From contig NC_053497.1 of assembly GCF_905171775.1 (NCBI RefSeq), positions 40,213,781-40,277,780 on the forward strand: DNA of 64,000 nt, in the 5' to 3' direction. Numbering within the stretch: the stretch's first letter is position 1; the number at the start of each line of letters is the position of its first letter. The stretch comes from Rana temporaria (Eukaryota > Chordata > Amphibia > Anura > Ranidae). Position numbers and translations under genes: made by a program. The notes under the pieces were generated by a model. That model saw only the letters and a list, made by a program, of their open reading frames with translations, searched no databases and was not told where the DNA came from. Below, one piece after another: positions 62,735 through 64,000 of this stretch.

Positions 62735-64000
62735 ACAAAGTAGATAAAAGCACCTACACCATGATAAAGTCATTTATTTCAAAAATAAGCAATGTCCTCC
62801 AATATAAATCTAACAACGATCACGTCATCTAGCAATGTTGATCCTCATCACTCATAATGATTTGCCGCCTGGCAATGTTTCCTCGCACCTAATGAAGTTT
62901 CCATGTCTCTACAACAACCTACCACCAGGCGATGCTGCCCTGCTGTCACTCCAGTATAAATGGTAGATCTCTGCCATCTGATGAAGTCTCCACTCAACAA
63001 TGATCCGCTGCCTGACAATGTTGACTCACACTACCTGCACAAAATGACAAAAATGGGGGGGAAAAAAACAGCTGCTGTTTGTAAAAAGAACCAGCTGGGG
63101 ATCCTGGGTGACATCATTGGCCAAATATGTTCATGATCATATTTGGTAAATGATGGGTCATCGTGGCACTGCGGAAACATCGTCAGGTGGCAGGGCAACT
63201 TCATTGGGTGGTGAGTCATTGTGATTGATGATGATCTACATCACCGGATTAAGGTATTGACATAGGATTTAAGTTAAGTGACATTGTTTATTTTTTACTT
63301 CTAACTTTTTTTGGAGAATAAGTAACAAGAGGTAACACATACTCATTCACCTGGGGGGGTGTGTTTGGGGGGGCCAATTTTTTCTAAAGAATTTCGCTAA
63401 ATCCCCCCCTACAAACCTCAACATCTCTTTTAGAGGACAGGATGGGGGGGGGGGGCTCTTGTACCCTCAAAAACCTTCCCAATATTGAAGACAAGTGACC
63501 TGGTATCATTCAGAAGAGGGGTGAATATTCATTCCCTTTTCCAGCGACACCCCTTTAGTGGCCATGCAGGTTGCATGCCAGATTTAGGCTCTTTTATACA
63601 TTTTAAGTGGGGCTACACTCTGTTCATAACGGGACAATGCACAGAAAAAATTGGGAAAACATAGGCTTCCCCCTAATATTCAAATAAGACCCTTATTCAG
63701 GCATGTAGTCTGAGTAGCCAGAAAAAACAGGACATGTTCATCCGCTGACATCCGCGATCTCATAGGGATCAATGTATGTCCCTTTTTCATCCGCAAACGG
63801 ATGGATTATAAATGATAGATCTCTGGCTGATGTTTGTCTGCAAATATCAACCAAGGGTTCAGACAGGCGAACTAGCTAAATATGCTCAGTTTGTTAGTGA
63901 AACTGCAAACAGGTTGTTTGTCGAATTCATGTTCAGCCCAAACCCAAATCTGATCTCTAATTTCTATAGAACACTGAACTTTATACTTTGCTCTTTTTTA
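62735..64000. other. no gene; weak repeats
   Basis: Words such as TGATCCGCTGCCTGACAATG and GCCTGGCAATG recur loosely at 62840-63020, and CCAAATATG..CATATTTGG makes a hairpin at 63120-63146. G runs at 63350 and 63445. No coding evidence. Confidence 0.4.

Noticed and set aside
62960..63000. CTGATGA at 62969 as a third hammerhead
   Set aside because: No GAAA with a pairing stem II follows within range.
1..64000. CRISPR arrays, bacterial operons or phage modules
   Set aside because: No spaced identical repeats with unique spacers, ribosome-binding-site-led genes or packed coding layout; the elements are eukaryotic.

Overview
This window looks like non-genic vertebrate DNA, most probably from a frog genome and in my judgement a ranid-type anuran. 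No host protein-coding exon, rRNA or functional tRNA gene could be supported. Nearly every long open frame falls inside a transposable element, a palindrome or a minisatellite. The frog call rests on family recognition from memory: TTAA-flanked MITEs beginning TTAAAGCGGAG or TTAAAGGGGTTGTAAAG, foldback elements with GGGCCAGATTC ends, elements ending TTAACCACTTG, TWA-flanked elements with GTACACACGA ends, DIRS elements and V-SINEs. It has not been tested by search.

Layout. 1-3.2 kb: a candidate LTR, then an LTR retroelement on the minus strand (LTR, primer-binding-like site, broken gag). 3.8-11.4 kb: nested DNA transposons, including a long TTAAC-ended element holding a palindromic MITE, a mariner split by a retroelement fragment, and foldback elements. 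11.9-14.7 kb: a very recent 1.43-kb tandem duplication carrying a 32-bp minisatellite behind a hAT end. 15-18.7 kb: foldback and TTAA MITEs, some abutting at shared TTAA sites. 19.6-32 kb: minisatellites, hAT elements, a Tc1 end, foldbacks and TTAAC-ended elements. 32-37.3 kb: Kolobok-like MITEs, two hAT elements with perfect 8-bp duplications, and TWA-flanked elements. 37.8-42 kb: a decayed DIRS retrotransposon with equal inverted arms, gag and tyrosine recombinase remnants and a nested hAT. 43.7-46.5 kb: a composite insertion with 13-bp duplications, a hammerhead-ribozyme-like motif and a nested 5'-truncated L1. 47-55 kb: six foldback elements, a candidate LTR, a second hammerhead-bearing inverted structure and another L1 3' end. 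55.6-62.7 kb: a V-SINE, hAT-associated minisatellites, a solo LTR split by a hAT, and two TWA-flanked elements. The last 1.2 kb holds little that is recognisable.

The elements do not act as a pathway; they record layered insertion. Target-site duplications (TTAA, TA, TWA, 3-bp, 8-bp, 4-bp and 11-19-bp) were read directly and let many nested events be ordered. The most interesting signals are a dispersed inverted-repeat retroelement family with GAAACGCGT blocks, one copy of which fits the full hammerhead ribozyme core with a palindromic stem III, and the repeated association of hAT termini with private minisatellites.
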